Below are positions 9,220 to 17,624 of a stretch of DNA of 64,000 nucleotides, one piece after another. Where the stretch lies: assembly GCA_963709505.1 (NCBI GenBank), contig CAVPXC010000021.1:56766-120765 (forward strand), in the 5' to 3' direction. The DNA comes from CAVPXC01 sp963709505 (GTDB lineage: Bacteria; Chloroflexota; Anaerolineae; JAAEKA01). Under the pieces are notes generated by a model. The model was not told the DNA's origin. It worked only from the letters and a program-made list of their open reading frames with translations, and did no database searches. A program made the position numbers and the translations under genes. Every line of letters starts with the position of its first letter. Position 1 is the first letter of the stretch.

Positions 9220-11184
9220 TGCCTGCTGGAAGGCGGCGACAGCCTTGTCGAGTTCGCGATCCGACTCAGCCAAGTGGGTTCCCTGCGTCTGCAGCGCCAA
9301 CGCATAGAGCCGCCGGGCCGCAGCTTCCGGCTGGGTGTCCAGGGTCGGATCGTATGCCAATGCCTCCTGGAACAGGGTGGTGGCTTCGTCGATCCGTCCC
9401 TCTTCCGCCAAAATCGGAGCATAGATCTGCCGGGCCTTGGCGTCTGGGTTGATCTCCAGGCTGGGGTCAAGCGTCAGGGCTTCGTTGAATTTCGCTACTG
9501 CGCTGGCGATGTCGCCTCCACGTGCGAGGGACTCTCCTTCTTCGACAACCTTCTGGGCGTACAGCCGCTTCGCTCCTGTCTCCGGATCGCTGCCCAAATC
9601 ACTTACAATTGCAACTTCCGAATTCAGGGCTACAGCCTTTTGGTAGGCAGTCAGTGCGCCTGCAATGTCGCCCTTCTGAGCCAAAGCAGTCGAATACCCA
9701 TTTAGTTGGCTTGCAAGGTCCGAACTTGACCAGTCTGACCACTTTGGACTATTGTCTCGTATTTCGGCGTAAAATTGCGTGACAGCGTCGTCGATATTAT
9801 CGGAAAGGGCCTGGAAACGGCCAGCTCGCTCAAGATAGGATGCATACGCGGTTTGTGCGTCCTTCCAGGAAACATGCAGGGATACGTCTGAGCTGAGCGC
9901 CTCGGCTTTGCGTAAGCTCTGCTGAGCCGATGCCATGTCCCCGTCCTTGGAAGCTGCCAAGGCATCCCAGATGCTTTCCTGGGCAGCACCCGCCAAAGCC
10001 ACGCTGCCGTGATTGGTGTCCCACAGCAAAGCTTTGCGTTCTCCCCGCTCGTAAGGAGAAGCCTCGTAATAGAAGACAGTGGCTGCGCTATCTCCTTCGG
10101 GGCTAAGCGCGGCCTCGGTCAGATAACTGGGATTGGGCAAAACGCCCAACAATTGGCGGGAGTTGAGGTTCCACAGATAGGCCTTGCGTTCCCCCGTGTC
10201 ATCATAATCCAACTCGCCCCAGGAAAGCAGAGTTCCGTTTTGCGCACTATAAGAGAGCTGCAATAGACCCGCAGCAGGCTCTCTAACAAGCCCGAGCATG
10301 CCAACAGGGTGGTTGGCGTTGGCGTCCCACAGGTAAACCTCGTCATCGCTCTTTGAGCCCAGTTTGGAAGCTATTTTGCTTATGATGGTTCTGCCATCCG
10401 CACCAAAGAAGGCCTCTGATGCTCCATAGTGGTCGGGCGTCTGAAAACAGCGCAAATGCTCGCCGGTAGCAGTGTCCCATAGGCGGATGGCATCGGGGCC
10501 CGCACTCAGCAGCGCCCGACCATCCGGACTGAAGGTTATTGAGTCTATATCTTTGTGACCTCGCACACCGGCTAGAGGCGTCTCGGACTGGATCTGGGCC
10601 TGCAACACCAGCAACTCAGCGCCTGTGGTGGTATCCCACAGTTCAATGACGTCGACGCCTAAGGCACCTACCTCTTTTGACTGCACGGTCGCTAGCACGC
10701 GTCCGTTCGGGCTAATGGCGCTCATAGTGGTAGAAAGAAAGTCTCCGTTCGGGCTGACGGTCATCATTGTCGGATTCATAACCGGAAGGTCCAACAGTTT
10801 AGCACCGGTCTTCGCATCATATGTTCGGACGCTTGTTCCAACGCTCCTGGCATCCCATGGCACGTAGTCTGTTTTGACCATAAGCCGGCTGTCAGGACTG
10901 AAATAGACCGACCCGCCAGGGTCTGATACTACATACTGCTGCTGCCCTGTCGTCGCGTCTCCGATGTGCCACCCTTCTGCCTGCCTAGTGGCGATCAATC
11001 GGCTGTCAGGGCTGAACACAAACGAGTCCCCCGCAAGCACGTACGCTGGTTTGCCGTCATCGGCGTGCCACACGCGCACTTCCTCGCCATCTACAGTAGC
11101 GATCAGTTCGCCATTTGGGCTAAACGCGGGCGAATGCCCGGCAAGCTCGCTCACAATCGCGTCTGAGGTGGTATCGATTGGCAC
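9184..11184 (-). CDS. WD40 plus TPR sensor, main part of a predicted lipoprotein
   Basis: The N-terminal half carries WD40-like blades (HSPAFSPNGELIATVDG, DSITFSPDGRALLSAG, IRLWDTATGEHLRC) that are more diverged than those in the neighbouring NTPases. The C-terminal third carries TPR-like units (GDIAGALTAYQKAVALN, DEATTLFQEALAYDPTLD). Similar coding continues upstream of the ATG at 11184 to about 11332, in frame with a proline-rich linker. A signal peptide with a lipobox (11307-11444) sits just before it in another frame, so the native protein is probably exported and lipid-anchored, starting at 11444. It lies between the STAND-WD40 gene and the CHAT-SIR2 gene and may be the extracytoplasmic sensor of the system. 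Confidence 0.78.
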   Translation of the reverse strand: MPIDTTSDAIVSELAGHSPAFSPNGELIATVDGEEVRVWHADDGKPAYVLAGDSFVFSPDSRLIATRQAEGWHIGDATTGQQQYVVSDPGGSVYFSPDSRLMVKTDYVPWDARSVGTSVRTYDAKTGAKLLDLPVMNPTMMTVSPNGDFLSTTMSAISPNGRVLATVQSKEVGALGVDVIELWDTTTGAELLVLQAQIQSETPLAGVRGHKDIDSITFSPDGRALLSAGPDAIRLWDTATGEHLRCFQTPDHYGASEAFFGADGRTIISKIASKLGSKSDDEVYLWDANANHPVGMLGLVREPAAGLLQLSYSAQNGTLLSWGELDYDDTGERKAYLWNLNSRQLLGVLPNPSYLTEAALSPEGDSAATVFYYEASPYERGERKALLWDTNHGSVALAGAAQESIWDALAASKDGDMASAQQSLRKAEALSSDVSLHVSWKDAQTAYASYLERAGRFQALSDNIDDAVTQFYAEIRDNSPKWSDWSSSDLASQLNGYSTALAQKGDIAGALTAYQKAVALNSEVAIVSDLGSDPETGAKRLYAQKVVEEGESLARGGDIASAVAKFNEALTLDPSLEINPDAKARQIYAPILAEEGRIDEATTLFQEALAYDPTLDTQPEAAARRLYALALQTQGTHLAESDRELDKAVAAFQQAVGLRSDPGHRP

Positions 11185-11306
11185 AACGAACTCGTCACCA
11201 GCGCCTCCGCCGCACCCCCAGCATTCATGTGCGCTCCACCGGCATAGGCTGTCATCGGCCGTGTAGATCGGCGGGGACTCCTCGGTCAGAACTGGTGGCG
11301 CTCTTC

Positions 11307-11444
11307 CTACATCGAGTGTCGTAACACGAAGAGGGGGCGTGACGGCCGGAGTGACGAATGAGATCGTTCGCCTCTACCCCCGCATCCGGCGACGAAGATA
11401 CTGGCAAACAAGACGATCATTAGATGGCGATAGGTGTTGCTCAT
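11307..11444 (-). CDS. lipoprotein signal peptide of the WD40/TPR protein (frameshifted 5' end)
   Basis: The ATG at 11444 has AAGGAG 6 nt upstream and opens MSNTYRHLMIVLFASIFVAG followed by CGG: positive charges, a hydrophobic core and a VAGC lipobox. The frame stops after 45 codons. Adding one base to a G5 run at 11333-11337 moves it into the frame of the WD40/TPR protein. I therefore read this as the true 5' end of that gene rather than a separate gene. It lies 40 bp downstream of the STAND-WD40 gene. Confidence 0.6.
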   Translation of the reverse strand: MSNTYRHLMIVLFASIFVAGCGGRGERSHSSLRPSRPLFVLRHSM

Positions 11445-11484
11445 GGATGTCTCCTTGTTTCAATGCAGTCGGGCGGATCGCGCC

Positions 11485-13539
11485 TCAATCAGCAGCGCCG
11501 GTTGGGCATGGGTTGGTATGTAAGTAACGCGAGCATTCGTCTTCGGTCCAAGTGCGGGTCAGGCGGTTGCGGGCGGCTGCCAGCAACTCGGAGAGCTCTA
11601 GCGTGTAGATTCGCGCGGTGCCATCCTCGCCGCCGACGACGAGTGAACGTCCATTAGGGCTGAACTGCAGGCTGTTGAACTCGGGTCCGGGCAAGGTATG
11701 ACTGACCTCGCCGGTGGCTACGTCCCACAGGCGGATGGTATGATCTGCACTGGATGTGGCCAAAGACCGGCCGTCGGGGCTGAATTGCACCCCGTACAGC
11801 CGATCGCTGTGCCCACGCAGAGTGCGTACCGGCTCGCCAGAAGGCATGCGCCACAGCTGGGCCGTGCCGTCCCAACTCACAGTCGCCAGCAGCTTGCCAT
11901 CCGGGCTAAAGGCCGCATCGTAAACAGTCAGTGGTCCTTGGGTCAGGGACATTCGCGGCTCACCGTTAGCCACATCATACACCTGTATCTGGCCACTTGC
12001 ACCGGTTGCAACCAACAAGGTTCCGTCGGGGCTGAAGGCGACACCATACATCTTGTCTTGGTGCGGCCAGGTGCGCAGGGGTTGGCCAGTTGAAACGTCC
12101 CACAGGATGACGTTGCCGCTTTCACTGGCTGTCGCCACCTTTCCATCCGGGCTGAATGCAATGCTGTGGACCGCCTGACCACTTGGCTCGATGAGCGAGG
12201 CCAGCAACTTGCCCGAGTTTTTGTTATAAAGCTCGGCCGTGCCATCCCAACTGGCTGTGGCAATCACCTTCCCATCGGGGCTATAAGCAACTCGATTGAT
12301 GCGCTTCTTGTGCTCTGGCAGCTCAAGAAGCTGGCGGCCCGTTTCAACATCCCACAGCCGGGCTGTGCCGTCATCGCCGGCGGTAGCTACTTGCCTGCCA
12401 TCAGGGCTGAAGACGGCCAACTCGACCGGTCCCTCATGCCCAAGAAACAGCCTGCCCTCGTGGTTCGCACCGATGTTCCAAAGGCGTACCACGCCATCCA
12501 GGCTGGAAGTCGCCAGCTTTTGGCCACAGCGAGAGGGACTGTCTGAGGCAGCATCAGACTCTTCCGATGGGTCAAAGTCCACTCCGGTGACCCAGCCGTC
12601 GAAGCCTGGCAGGTTGAGCAGAAGTTGGCCGGTCTTGGCGTCCCAAAGCTTGGCCGTTCGGTCTGCGCTAGCCGTCGCAAGACACGCCCCGTTGGGACTA
12701 AAGCCCACGTCTCCTATTGAGTTGGTGTGATCGAAGAGGGTCTGCAACTTCTCAGGCTGCGATCCTGAAATGTCCCAGATCACAGCCGTCTTGTCCTGGC
12801 TTCCCGTGGCGAGCAGGCGGCCATCGGGGCTGATATCCACCGCGTACACAGGCTCGTCGTGCGCCTGCCAGGATTGGAGTTCATCACCCGTGGTGTAATC
12901 CCAGAGCTTCACCGTTCCATCGGCGCTCGCGGTGGCAAGCCGGGTGTCGGCAGACGAAAAGGCGATGTCCAGAATGTCGCCCCGATGGCCGATCAGCTCC
13001 TGCACGGGCTGCTGGGGTTGGTCCACATCCCACAATCGCACAATCCGATCTTGGCCACCGGTGGCGAGTGTGCGCCCATCGCGACTGAATGCCACGCTGT
13101 AGACTCCAGGTAGGCGTTCGGACAGTGTTGCAGCCAGCTCCGCTTTTTGCTCGCCCGTTCTTGCGTCCCAAAGACGCGCAGTGCCGTCGCCGTGAGCGGT
13201 CGCCAGGAGCTCGCCATCGGGGCTGTAGGCCAAATCGTAGCCCTGGGCATCAGAGCTGCTATCACTGGTCCATAGCGGACTCTCGCCCGCGCCACTCATG
13301 CTGAAATCAGTTGTCCTTCTCTGCCACATCTCAACTCGGCCGTCTTCTGTCAGCGCGGCTAGGTACACACCATCGGGGCTAAAGGCCGCGCGCTGTATCC
13401 CTTGAATGCCCGTGGCGAACCGCTCGATGACCCGTGCGGTCTGCAACCCCTGACGCAGCGCGTCTTCGCCTTCAGTGGTGTAAGCGATGTCGATGGCCTG
13501 CTGTGCCAACAATAGACTGAGCTCCGGGTCCTGGTTCAA
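11485..13539 (-). CDS. WD40 double propeller of the second STAND NTPase
   Basis: This 684-residue frame contains a short alpha-helical lead (NLNQDPELSLLLAQQAID, typical of the linker after the transmembrane helix in STAND-WD40 proteins) and about fourteen WD40 repeats with FSPDG turns, enough for two seven-bladed propellers. The tail ends LHTNPCPTGAAD. It is in the same frame as the NTPase at 13603-15108, separated by a TGA at 13603-13605 within a short coiled-coil segment, so both are pieces of one protein of about 1200 residues. The propellers probably hold the NTPase inactive until a ligand binds. Confidence 0.85.
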   Translation of the reverse strand: MNQDPELSLLLAQQAIDIAYTTEGEDALRQGLQTARVIERFATGIQGIQRAAFSPDGVYLAALTEDGRVEMWQRRTTDFSMSGAGESPLWTSDSSSDAQGYDLAYSPDGELLATAHGDGTARLWDARTGEQKAELAATLSERLPGVYSVAFSRDGRTLATGGQDRIVRLWDVDQPQQPVQELIGHRGDILDIAFSSADTRLATASADGTVKLWDYTTGDELQSWQAHDEPVYAVDISPDGRLLATGSQDKTAVIWDISGSQPEKLQTLFDHTNSIGDVGFSPNGACLATASADRTAKLWDAKTGQLLLNLPGFDGWVTGVDFDPSEESDAASDSPSRCGQKLATSSLDGVVRLWNIGANHEGRLFLGHEGPVELAVFSPDGRQVATAGDDGTARLWDVETGRQLLELPEHKKRINRVAYSPDGKVIATASWDGTAELYNKNSGKLLASLIEPSGQAVHSIAFSPDGKVATASESGNVILWDVSTGQPLRTWPHQDKMYGVAFSPDGTLLVATGASGQIQVYDVANGEPRMSLTQGPLTVYDAAFSPDGKLLATVSWDGTAQLWRMPSGEPVRTLRGHSDRLYGVQFSPDGRSLATSSADHTIRLWDVATGEVSHTLPGPEFNSLQFSPNGRSLVVGGEDGTARIYTLELSELLAAARNRLTRTWTEDECSRYLHTNPCPTGAAD

Positions 13540-13602
13540 ATTGGTAACCGCAGCTGCAGCCAGCTCTCGTGACCTGGCAAGCTTAGACTGGCTTTGGCAA
13601 GC

Positions 13603-15108
13603 TCAGACTGGCGGTTGGCGCGGATAGCTATTCTGCCAGGCAAGAATTGACGCAACCACTGCAATGACTGCAATAATGGCCAGGCCTACCGCCAAACGCC
13701 TGATGCGCCGATTCTGGCGCTGTTCCTTGACGGCCTGCTCTTGTGCTTGCCGGCACGCTGCCAGGAAGTCCTGTTCATGCGGCTCCAGCTCGGCTCCGGG
13801 CTTCTGCGCCCACTGCTCCGCCTCGGCCAATGCCTCGCCCTGCAGCAGCAGCCCATCCGGGCGTTTTTGCTTGTCCCACAGAGCCGCCTGGCGCTGCAAG
13901 GTGCTCAGATTGGCGTCGAACCAGGTGGTGTTGTCGGCGCGCACCGGCGCGATCAACCGGTCGTGGGCCAGCTCGAACCAGGTGGCGCCTCGTCGTTGCT
14001 CCGCACGCACCAGGTGGGCGTTCACCAGCGGCCAGATGGCGGCGTTGCTCAGTCCTTCACTCGTCTCCACCCCCATCAGCACCTGCCCGCGGATGCCACC
14101 CTCGGCGATGAGCCGGCGGTCGACCCACTCGCGGATGGCCCGCTCCCGAACGCCCGTCTCACTGGCCACCTTCGCCACTGTATCGGCATAATAGCCCTGC
14201 AGAGCTGTGTCTACATCGCCCACAGCCTCCAGGTCATCCACATCGATGGTCAGATCGTCCGCGGCCAGGTTGTCCCACAGCCGCCGGCACACCACCTGCA
14301 ACTGCACCGGCTCGATGACCTGGCCCAGCGTTGCGGCCGTGGTTCCGTCCGGCTGCTGCACCTGCACCCGGCGCAGGTCATCCGCTAACCGGGTCGCCGC
14401 CGCATCGGCGAACGCTACCGGCGGGACCTGGTCGGCGGCGGGGCCTTGCATGGCCTCGCGGGCCGCGTCCGGGTCCAGCAGGTCCAGCCGGAAGCGCCGG
14501 CCCTTGTCAAAACGGGTGGGGATGGGACGCAGGTAGGGGTCCAGGGCGGCGACGAACTCCTCCCGCATGCTAAACAAAGCCCAGCGGTTGCGGTCGCGCA
14601 GCGCCTGGCCTACTTGCTCGAAGAACGCCACTTTGTCTTCCCGGTCCGTGGGGTCGACCGTCAGCACTTCTTCGAATTGGTCGAAGATCAGCACATCGCC
14701 GTGCCACGACGTGTCGTCTTTGGGGGTGGGCCAGTGAGCTTGGAGGTAATCCGCCAGGTTCAAGCCCGCTGGATCTGCCAGCGGTGTCTGCTGCTCATCG
14801 GGTAGGTCTTGCTCAAGCCCTAGCAGCAGGCTGAGCAGATAGCGGTTGGCGCCGGGCGCGGGCTTATCAGACGAGAGGCCGGGGCGCATGACCGGCAACA
14901 CGCGGAAGCCCTCGGCTTCCAATGCCGGTATCAGCGCCGCCTGCACCAGCGAGGTCTTGCCTGCGCCGGAGGGGGACGAGAGCAGGACGATACGTTCGGC
15001 GATGAGCAGGCCCAGCAGATCCGCGGTCTCACGCTGGCGGCCGTACAAGGTCTCGCCACGCTGGAAGGAGCGAGGGCCGGGGTAGGGGTTAGGTCGTGGG
15101 TTGGTCAT
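13603..15108 (-). CDS. nSTAND-type NTPase with transmembrane helix (unit B)
   Basis: The start ATG at 15108 opens MTNPRPNPYPGPRSFQ, the family signature. Walker A (SSPSGAGKTSLVQ) lies near residue 48 and Walker B (DVLIFDQFEE) near residue 150. Then come an ATPase body, a helical region (WFELAHDRLIAPVRADN), a basic stretch and a transmembrane helix (LAVGLAIIAVIAVVASILAW). The frame then hits TGA at 13603. Two nearby compensating single-base changes (about 13618 and 13585) restore a coiled coil (NRQSELAKA, QSKLARSRELAAAAV) that runs into the WD40 part. The start overlaps the stop of the small gene at 15105-15336 (ATGA), implying translational coupling. Confidence 0.87.
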   Translation of the reverse strand: MTNPRPNPYPGPRSFQRGETLYGRQRETADLLGLLIAERIVLLSSPSGAGKTSLVQAALIPALEAEGFRVLPVMRPGLSSDKPAPGANRYLLSLLLGLEQDLPDEQQTPLADPAGLNLADYLQAHWPTPKDDTSWHGDVLIFDQFEEVLTVDPTDREDKVAFFEQVGQALRDRNRWALFSMREEFVAALDPYLRPIPTRFDKGRRFRLDLLDPDAAREAMQGPAADQVPPVAFADAAATRLADDLRRVQVQQPDGTTAATLGQVIEPVQLQVVCRRLWDNLAADDLTIDVDDLEAVGDVDTALQGYYADTVAKVASETGVRERAIREWVDRRLIAEGGIRGQVLMGVETSEGLSNAAIWPLVNAHLVRAEQRRGATWFELAHDRLIAPVRADNTTWFDANLSTLQRQAALWDKQKRPDGLLLQGEALAEAEQWAQKPGAELEPHEQDFLAACRQAQEQAVKEQRQNRRIRRLAVGLAIIAVIAVVASILAWQNSYPRQPPV

Positions 15109-15336
15109 TGGCTGCTGAGCCGGCGGAACCCGGCCGCCGCATCGCGCATCGCGCCAGCCAGACGTGCGGCGTCGCCAGGCGCGGCGCGTAAGGTCGCATA
15201 GGTCTCCAGGTCGTTGCGGCGCAGCGCATCTCAGCTCGCGCGAGTCTCCGGCAGGCCCCGCAATAAGATCAAAGAAGGCCAGCACCTGGAAACGCTCGCT
15301 GCTGGCGATACCGACCCTGCAAGTACGCGTAGTCAA
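15105..15336 (-). CDS. small protein of about 77 residues coupled to the STAND NTPase (frameshifted)
   Basis: A TTG at 15336 preceded by GGAGG opens MTTRTCRVGIASSERFQVLA followed by FFDLIAGPAGDSREL. A shift near 15228 then leads to RRNDLETYATLRAAPGDAAR and a stop at 15105 that overlaps the NTPase start. The sequence is helical and has no family I recognise. Its tight coupling to the NTPase suggests an adaptor or effector-associated helical domain, but this is inference. An alternative is that the frame simply extends the NTPase N-terminus by 76 residues; the ATGA overlap and the GPRSF family start argue against that. Confidence 0.5.
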
Positions 15337-15427
15337 TTGCTCCTCCGAAATCGTGTTTCTACCTCTTCACAAAGGTACTATGATGGCCGGGTTGGCCCGC
15401 GATGAGCCCCACCCAGCGCAAGGCAAT

Positions 15428-15589
15428 TCATTCGGGTACGTTCAGGTGCGCGGTCTCTTCGTCGAACAGCGTGGCGCGGATCAGTTCGTACTTGGTGCTG
15501 GGCGCCGGCAGATGGTCCAGCCGGACGCCGGTCACTTTGCCGTTGCTCTCGGCATATGCTTGACAGTTTTCTGCGAGGGGATCGGTCAT
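15428..15589 (-). CDS. small protein of 53 residues, first gene of unit B
   Basis: The ATG at 15589 has AAGGAG 6 nt upstream and encodes MTDPLAENCQAYAESNGKVT followed by a KYELIRATLFDEETAHL segment. I do not recognise a family. It is the first gene of the minus-strand unit B, 92 bp before the next small gene. A CATATTAT sequence at 15639-15632 (minus strand) could be a -10 element for the operon; no good -35 is visible. The good ribosome binding site and conserved-looking composition argue for a real gene. Confidence 0.55.
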   Translation of the reverse strand: MTDPLAENCQAYAESNGKVTGVRLDHLPAPSTKYELIRATLFDEETAHLNVPE

Positions 15590-15725
15590 GAGAGTGTCTC
15601 CTTGAGTTTCTGGATGAGCGCGTGTTGGCGCATAATATGTTAAACGAAAGAGACCGCCGTTTTTGCGCGCCCCAGGAAAAAGGCCCCAAGTTCGTGCCAC
15701 CGCCAAAAGTAGTGGGATTCGCCAC

Positions 15726-17393
15726 TCAACACGTGCGTCCCCTGACCGCGCCATTCCACAGCGCCCGCCGTAACACCTTGCCATTCGTCGTGCGCGGCAA
15801 ATCGCCGACGAAATGCACGGCACGCGGGCATTTGTAGCTGGCCAGGTGCTGTGCGGCGTAAGCAACGATCTCCTCTTCGCTAGCCACCGAACCCGGCGCC
15901 AACAAAACGTAGGCGGCGATGATCGTCTTGTTCGACCCCACCTCCTCGCCGATCACCGCGCAGTCGGCCACCGCCGGGTGATCCTTGAGGATGCGCTCGA
16001 CCTCGAAGGGGGACACCCGATACCCGAAGCTCTTGATGATGTCGTCTCTGCGGCCGAGGAACCAGAAATAGCCGTCGGCATCGCGACGGGCGTAGTCACC
16101 GGTCAGGAACCAACCTCCGCGGCGCAGTCGGGCCGTCTCTGCGGGCTGGTTCCAGTAGCGCAGAAACAGGCCGGGGTCGTCCTCGGCGATGACGATCATC
16201 CCTTCCTCTCCCACGGACACCTCGTGGAGGTTGAGTAAGGACGTATCGAAACCCAGGTCGGCATCCACCAGCTTGACCGTGTGTCCCGGCTGTGGCATGC
16301 CGACCGATCCCGGCCGGATCGGAACGCCCTTGCGCTGTGACATGTAGTACGAGCATTCCGACATGCCGATCGCCTCGTAGATCTCCTGGCCGAATCGCTC
16401 CCGCCAGCCGGCCAGCACGTCGTCGGATAGATGCTCGCCGGCGCACATGCAGTGGCGCAGCGTGGGCACGTCGGCCGCGCCGAAGGCCGTCTTCTGCAGG
16501 ACCTGCCGGTAGATCGTCGGCACGCCAATGAAGATCGTGGCGCGGTGCTTGGCGACCAGCGGCATCCAGCACGTCGCATCGGCCTTGCCTTCATAGACGA
16601 TAGCGGTCTGCCCCAGGTAGAGCGGGTCCATCAACGCCGTGCCGAGCACGTAGGTCCAGTTGAATTTGCCGGAATGCAGAACACGGTCGTCGCCATGGAA
16701 ATCGAACCAGGCCTCCATCGCCGGCCGGCGTCCCAGCAGGGCGCGATGTGCGTGCAGCACGCCTTTGGGGAAGGCCGTGGTGCCGGACGTGTAGACCAGG
16801 TAGGCTGGATCGTCGGAACGCGTGGGGTGTGGCGGGTCGCAGGAATCGATAGCGGCCAGGAGCGCGTCCAGGTCGTGCATGGCGGGGCTCTGGTTGGGTT
16901 CTGATCGTGTAGGACCTGTGTGACCGGTTAAGCTGGGCTCTGATGGCGTTCGTTCCTGGCTGTTCAACTCCACCAGAATGACATACCGCAGCCCGCGCGC
17001 GCTTCCTAACTGCTCACCCAAAACCTCCCACGACCGCCGATCGGTCACCAGGACCGATGCGCCCGAGTCATCTAGCAGATAGCCAACCTCCTCGGCTGTC
17101 AACATGTTCGAGCTCGGCACCGGGATCGCGCCCCGCTTCATCGCTCCCAGGAAGACGATGGGATAGGCCAGACAGTTAGGCAGGCGGACCAACACCCGCT
17201 CGCCGGCATCCACGTCCAGTTCGCGCAAGGTTTGGGCAAAGCGGCTGGTCAACTCGGCCAGCTCGCCGAAGGTAACCTGCGACGTGCCGCGCTCGGCATC
17301 CTCCACGATCAAGGCAATGCGGCCGGCGGCCGGCGTGCCGAGGTGGGCATCGGTGCAAGCAACGCCGATGTTGAAGAAAGGAGGGATGGTCAT
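15726..17393 (-). CDS. AMP-forming acyl-CoA synthetase (benzoate/acetate-CoA ligase-like)
   Basis: The 555-residue ANL-superfamily enzyme activates a carboxylic acid to its CoA thioester through an acyl-adenylate. Visible motifs: P-loop YTSGTTAFPKGVLHAH near residue 208, YEAIGMSE (A5), the GDYARRDADGYFWFLGR region (A7/A8), and LPRTTNGKVLRR with the catalytic lysine near the C-terminus. The NWTYVLGTALMDPLYLG segment resembles benzoate-CoA ligase and propionate/acetate ligase relatives. Substrate cannot be read from the sequence. The gene stands alone on the minus strand, 136 bp upstream of unit B in the direction of transcription, and looks intact. Confidence 0.88.
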   Translation of the reverse strand: MTIPPFFNIGVACTDAHLGTPAAGRIALIVEDAERGTSQVTFGELAELTSRFAQTLRELDVDAGERVLVRLPNCLAYPIVFLGAMKRGAIPVPSSNMLTAEEVGYLLDDSGASVLVTDRRSWEVLGEQLGSARGLRYVILVELNSQERTPSEPSLTGHTGPTRSEPNQSPAMHDLDALLAAIDSCDPPHPTRSDDPAYLVYTSGTTAFPKGVLHAHRALLGRRPAMEAWFDFHGDDRVLHSGKFNWTYVLGTALMDPLYLGQTAIVYEGKADATCWMPLVAKHRATIFIGVPTIYRQVLQKTAFGAADVPTLRHCMCAGEHLSDDVLAGWRERFGQEIYEAIGMSECSYYMSQRKGVPIRPGSVGMPQPGHTVKLVDADLGFDTSLLNLHEVSVGEEGMIVIAEDDPGLFLRYWNQPAETARLRRGGWFLTGDYARRDADGYFWFLGRRDDIIKSFGYRVSPFEVERILKDHPAVADCAVIGEEVGSNKTIIAAYVLLAPGSVASEEEIVAYAAQHLASYKCPRAVHFVGDLPRTTNGKVLRRALWNGAVRGRTC

Positions 17394-17513
17394 AGCCTCG
17401 ATAGTAGCACAACACGTCGAGGTTTTCCAAGCATCACCAACCCTGTTCGCGGAGGCCCGAAGAAAATCGTCGCCGAGAGCACCTACTTGATTCCTCGGTC
17501 AGTAACATCGCCT

Positions 17514-17541
17514 TTGACAGTGCGCGCCTCTGGCGTACAAT
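17514..17541 (+). promoter_or_regulatory. sigma70-like promoter for the ComB-like gene
   Basis: TTGACA at 17514-17519 and TACAAT at 17536-17541 are separated by 16 bp. Transcription would start near 17548, leaving a leader with a TTGGAG site before an ATG at 17580. Confidence 0.55.
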
Positions 17542-17624
17542 GACTGCGCAACAACAATTCTTCCCCTTGGAGACAAGTCATGAACTACGAATGAGTCGAA
17601 ACCACCGTGTGGGGTGATCTTGCG

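Noticed and set aside
13603..13605. TGA in the STAND gene as a selenocysteine or readthrough codon
   Set aside because: The surrounding residues fit the family only in another frame, pointing to two small indels; no SECIS-like hairpin is evident.
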